Assembly: GCA_945897545.1 (NCBI GenBank)
Contig: CAMDGJ010000045.1
Span: forward strand, 1 to 15,266
Source of the DNA: Flavobacterium psychrophilum
GTDB lineage: Bacteria; Bacteroidota; Bacteroidia; Flavobacteriales; Flavobacteriaceae
Direction of reading: 5' to 3'
DNA: 15,266 bases
Numbering within the stretch: the first letter of the stretch is position 1; each line of letters begins with the position of its first letter. Shown here one piece after another: positions 13,975 to 15,266 of the stretch. The position numbers and the translations under genes are program-made. The notes under the pieces are model-generated. The model searched no databases, was not told where the DNA came from, and saw nothing but the letters and a program-made list of their open reading frames with translations.

Positions 13975-15069
13975 ATGAAAGCAGGAATTGTAGGATTACC
14001 CAATGTTGGAAAATCAACATTATTCAATTGTTTATCCAATGCAAAAGCGCAAAGCGCCAACTTTCCGTTTTGTACCATCGAACCTAATATAGGAGTAGTA
14101 AACGTCCCGGATTCGAGAATGGCAAAACTAGAAGAATTAGTAAAACCTGAACGTGTTCAGATGGCAACTGTTGATATTGTAGATATTGCAGGATTAGTAA
14201 AAGGCGCCAGTAAAGGTGAAGGTTTGGGAAATCAATTTCTTGGAAATATTAGAGAGTGTAATGCGATTATTCACGTATTACGTTGTTTTGACAATGATAA
14301 TATTGTGCACGTTGACGGAAATGTAAATCCCATTCGTGACAAAGAAACCATAGATATAGAGTTGCAATTAAAGGATTTAGAAACCGTTGAAAAACGTCTC
14401 GAAAAAGTAAAACGTGCCGCCAAGACCGGAAACAAAGAAGCCCAACTTGAAGAAGGGCTTTTGAATAAAATAAGAGAAACCTTGCTTCAGGCAAAATCAG
14501 CCAGAACGGTTATCCCGAAAGGATACGAAGAAGAAGAATTGATGGAAAGTTTTCAGTTGATTACTTCAAAACCCGTTTTGTATGTTTGCAATGTTGATGA
14601 AAATTCAGCCGTTACCGGAAATAAATATGTGGATCAAGTTCGTGAATTGGTAAAAGACGAAGATGCTGAGGTTATTATACTTTCAGTAGGAGCCGAGGCC
14701 GACATTACAGAGTTAGAAAGCTACGAAGAGCGTCAAGTTTTTTTAGAAGATATGGGTTTACACGAGCCAGGAGCTTCGGTTTTGATTCGCGCTGCGTATA
14801 AATTATTAAAACAACAAACCTATTTTACCGCAGGTGTCAAAGAAGTTCGGGCTTGGACAATTAATATTGGAGCCACAGCGCCGCAAGCGGCAGGAGTTAT
14901 CCACACCGATTTCGAAAAAGGATTTATCCGCGCCGAAGTAATTGCTTACGAAGACTATGTTCATTATGGTTCAGAGGCCAAATGCAAGGAAGCTGGGAAA
15001 TTCAAGGTCGAAGGAAAAGAATATATTGTTAAAGATGGCGATGTAATGCATTTTAGGTTTAATGTGTAG
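13975..15069 (+). CDS. ychF: Redox-regulated, ribosome-binding ATPase YchF
   Basis: A 364-residue Obg-family P-loop protein that binds the ribosome and, unusually for the family, hydrolyses ATP rather than GTP. P-loop GLPNVGKST (7-15), switch I region around NFPFCTIEPNIGVV, DIAGLVKGASKGEGLGNQFLGNI (70-92) with the switch II DxxG, and NVDE (206-209) in place of the G-specific NKxD, which fits ATP preference. A helical coiled insert follows (about 122-190), then a C-terminal TGS domain with TWTINIGATAPQAAGVIHTDFEKGFIRAEV split across 294-323. Length matches the usual 363 residues. It starts at ATG after its own promoter motif and ends before a hairpin with T-run. Confidence 0.96.
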   Translation: MKAGIVGLPNVGKSTLFNCLSNAKAQSANFPFCTIEPNIGVVNVPDSRMAKLEELVKPERVQMATVDIVDIAGLVKGASKGEGLGNQFLGNIRECNAIIHVLRCFDNDNIVHVDGNVNPIRDKETIDIELQLKDLETVEKRLEKVKRAAKTGNKEAQLEEGLLNKIRETLLQAKSARTVIPKGYEEEELMESFQLITSKPVLYVCNVDENSAVTGNKYVDQVRELVKDEDAEVIILSVGAEADITELESYEERQVFLEDMGLHEPGASVLIRAAYKLLKQQTYFTAGVKEVRAWTINIGATAPQAAGVIHTDFEKGFIRAEVIAYEDYVHYGSEAKCKEAGKFKVEGKEYIVKDGDVMHFRFNV

Positions 15070-15108
15070 TTTCTAGAACATAGAGATAAGAATTAAGAAA
15101 ATAGATAG

Positions 15109-15138
15109 AAACTGTTCAAATAAATTGGGCAGTTTTTT
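15109..15138 (+). terminator. Terminator of ychF
   Basis: AAACTGTTC (15109-15117) pairs with GGGCAGTTT (15127-15135), nine positions with two G-T pairs, followed by T-rich sequence (TTTATTTT), about 40 bases after the ychF stop. Confidence 0.7.
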
Positions 15139-15190
15139 ATTTTGATAAACCTTATTTTGAGTTTAATCTAAAAATTAAATTATAATTAAT

Positions 15191-15198
15191 TATATTTG
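15191..15198 (+). promoter_or_regulatory. -7 promoter motif before the last gene start
   Basis: TATATTTG matches TAnnTTTG exactly, 48 bases before the ATG at 15247; no -33 match at normal spacing. Confidence 0.5.
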
Positions 15199-15246
15199 AT
15201 AAATTTATTTTTGATTAAGTTCAAAAAAATATTAAAATTTAAAGCA

Positions 15247-15266
15247 ATGAGTACACTTGAAATTAA
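15247..15266 (+). CDS. Start of a gene cut by the window's right edge
   Basis: ATG at 15247 opens a frame with the visible residues Met-Ser-Thr-Leu-Glu-Ile, then the window ends. Evidence is the promoter motif upstream, the terminator of ychF before it and the A-rich stretch before ATG. Too short to name a product. Confidence 0.45.

Overview
The window looks like a chromosomal segment of a Flavobacterium-like member of the Bacteroidota. The DNA is AT-rich, start codons lack recognisable Shine-Dalgarno sequences, several genes have the Bacteroidota -7 promoter motif TAnnTTTG upstream, and the gene families are typical of that group: a TonB-dependent receptor with an N-terminal CarboxypepD-regulatory-like domain, small flavobacterial proteins of the DUF6146/DUF6787 kind, and an Allochromatium-type ferredoxin next to a LuxC-type reductase.

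Layout. 1-959: 3' part of a secreted-type lactonase/beta-propeller gene, convergent with a DEAD-box-like RNA helicase (1096-2445, minus). An intergenic inverted repeat separates them. 2608-3911: a compact two-gene block of unknown function (minus), bounded by matching 10-base sequences and a large imperfect palindrome. 4082-5631: a TIGR02757/DUF2400 protein and a LolD-like ABC ATPase (minus). 5784-6928: three small membrane or lipid-anchored proteins. 7042-9221: serC and serA, giving the first and third... more precisely the dehydrogenase and aminotransferase steps of serine synthesis (minus). 9312-10391: LuxC-family acyl-CoA reductase (minus), divergent from a 2[4Fe-4S] ferredoxin (10507-10857, plus). 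10991-13663: TonB-dependent receptor (minus), divergent from the ribosome-associated ATPase ychF (13975-15069, plus). A new reading frame begins at 15247.

How the parts work together. Most of the window is core housekeeping: serine synthesis, lipoprotein trafficking, RNA remodelling, electron transfer, outer-membrane uptake and translation-linked ATPase activity. The accessory part is the 2608-3911 block. Its main protein joins an N-terminal segment resembling the gamma-glutamylcyclotransferase/AIG2 fold to a C-terminal segment with an RxxxxH motif like that of HEPN ribonucleases. The next gene overlaps it by 20 bases. The block's ends resemble those of an integron-type gene cassette (a core G^TTAT at both junctions, and an outer box that matches the block's own start), although the palindrome is not a canonical attC. 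A toxin-antitoxin or anti-phage role is a hypothesis only.

The intergenic regions are rich in degenerate repeats. Arrays with a 7-base period occur at four places (about 993-1098, 4923-4950, 5704-5759 and 10465-10499). Two of them supply the stop codon of the neighbouring gene.
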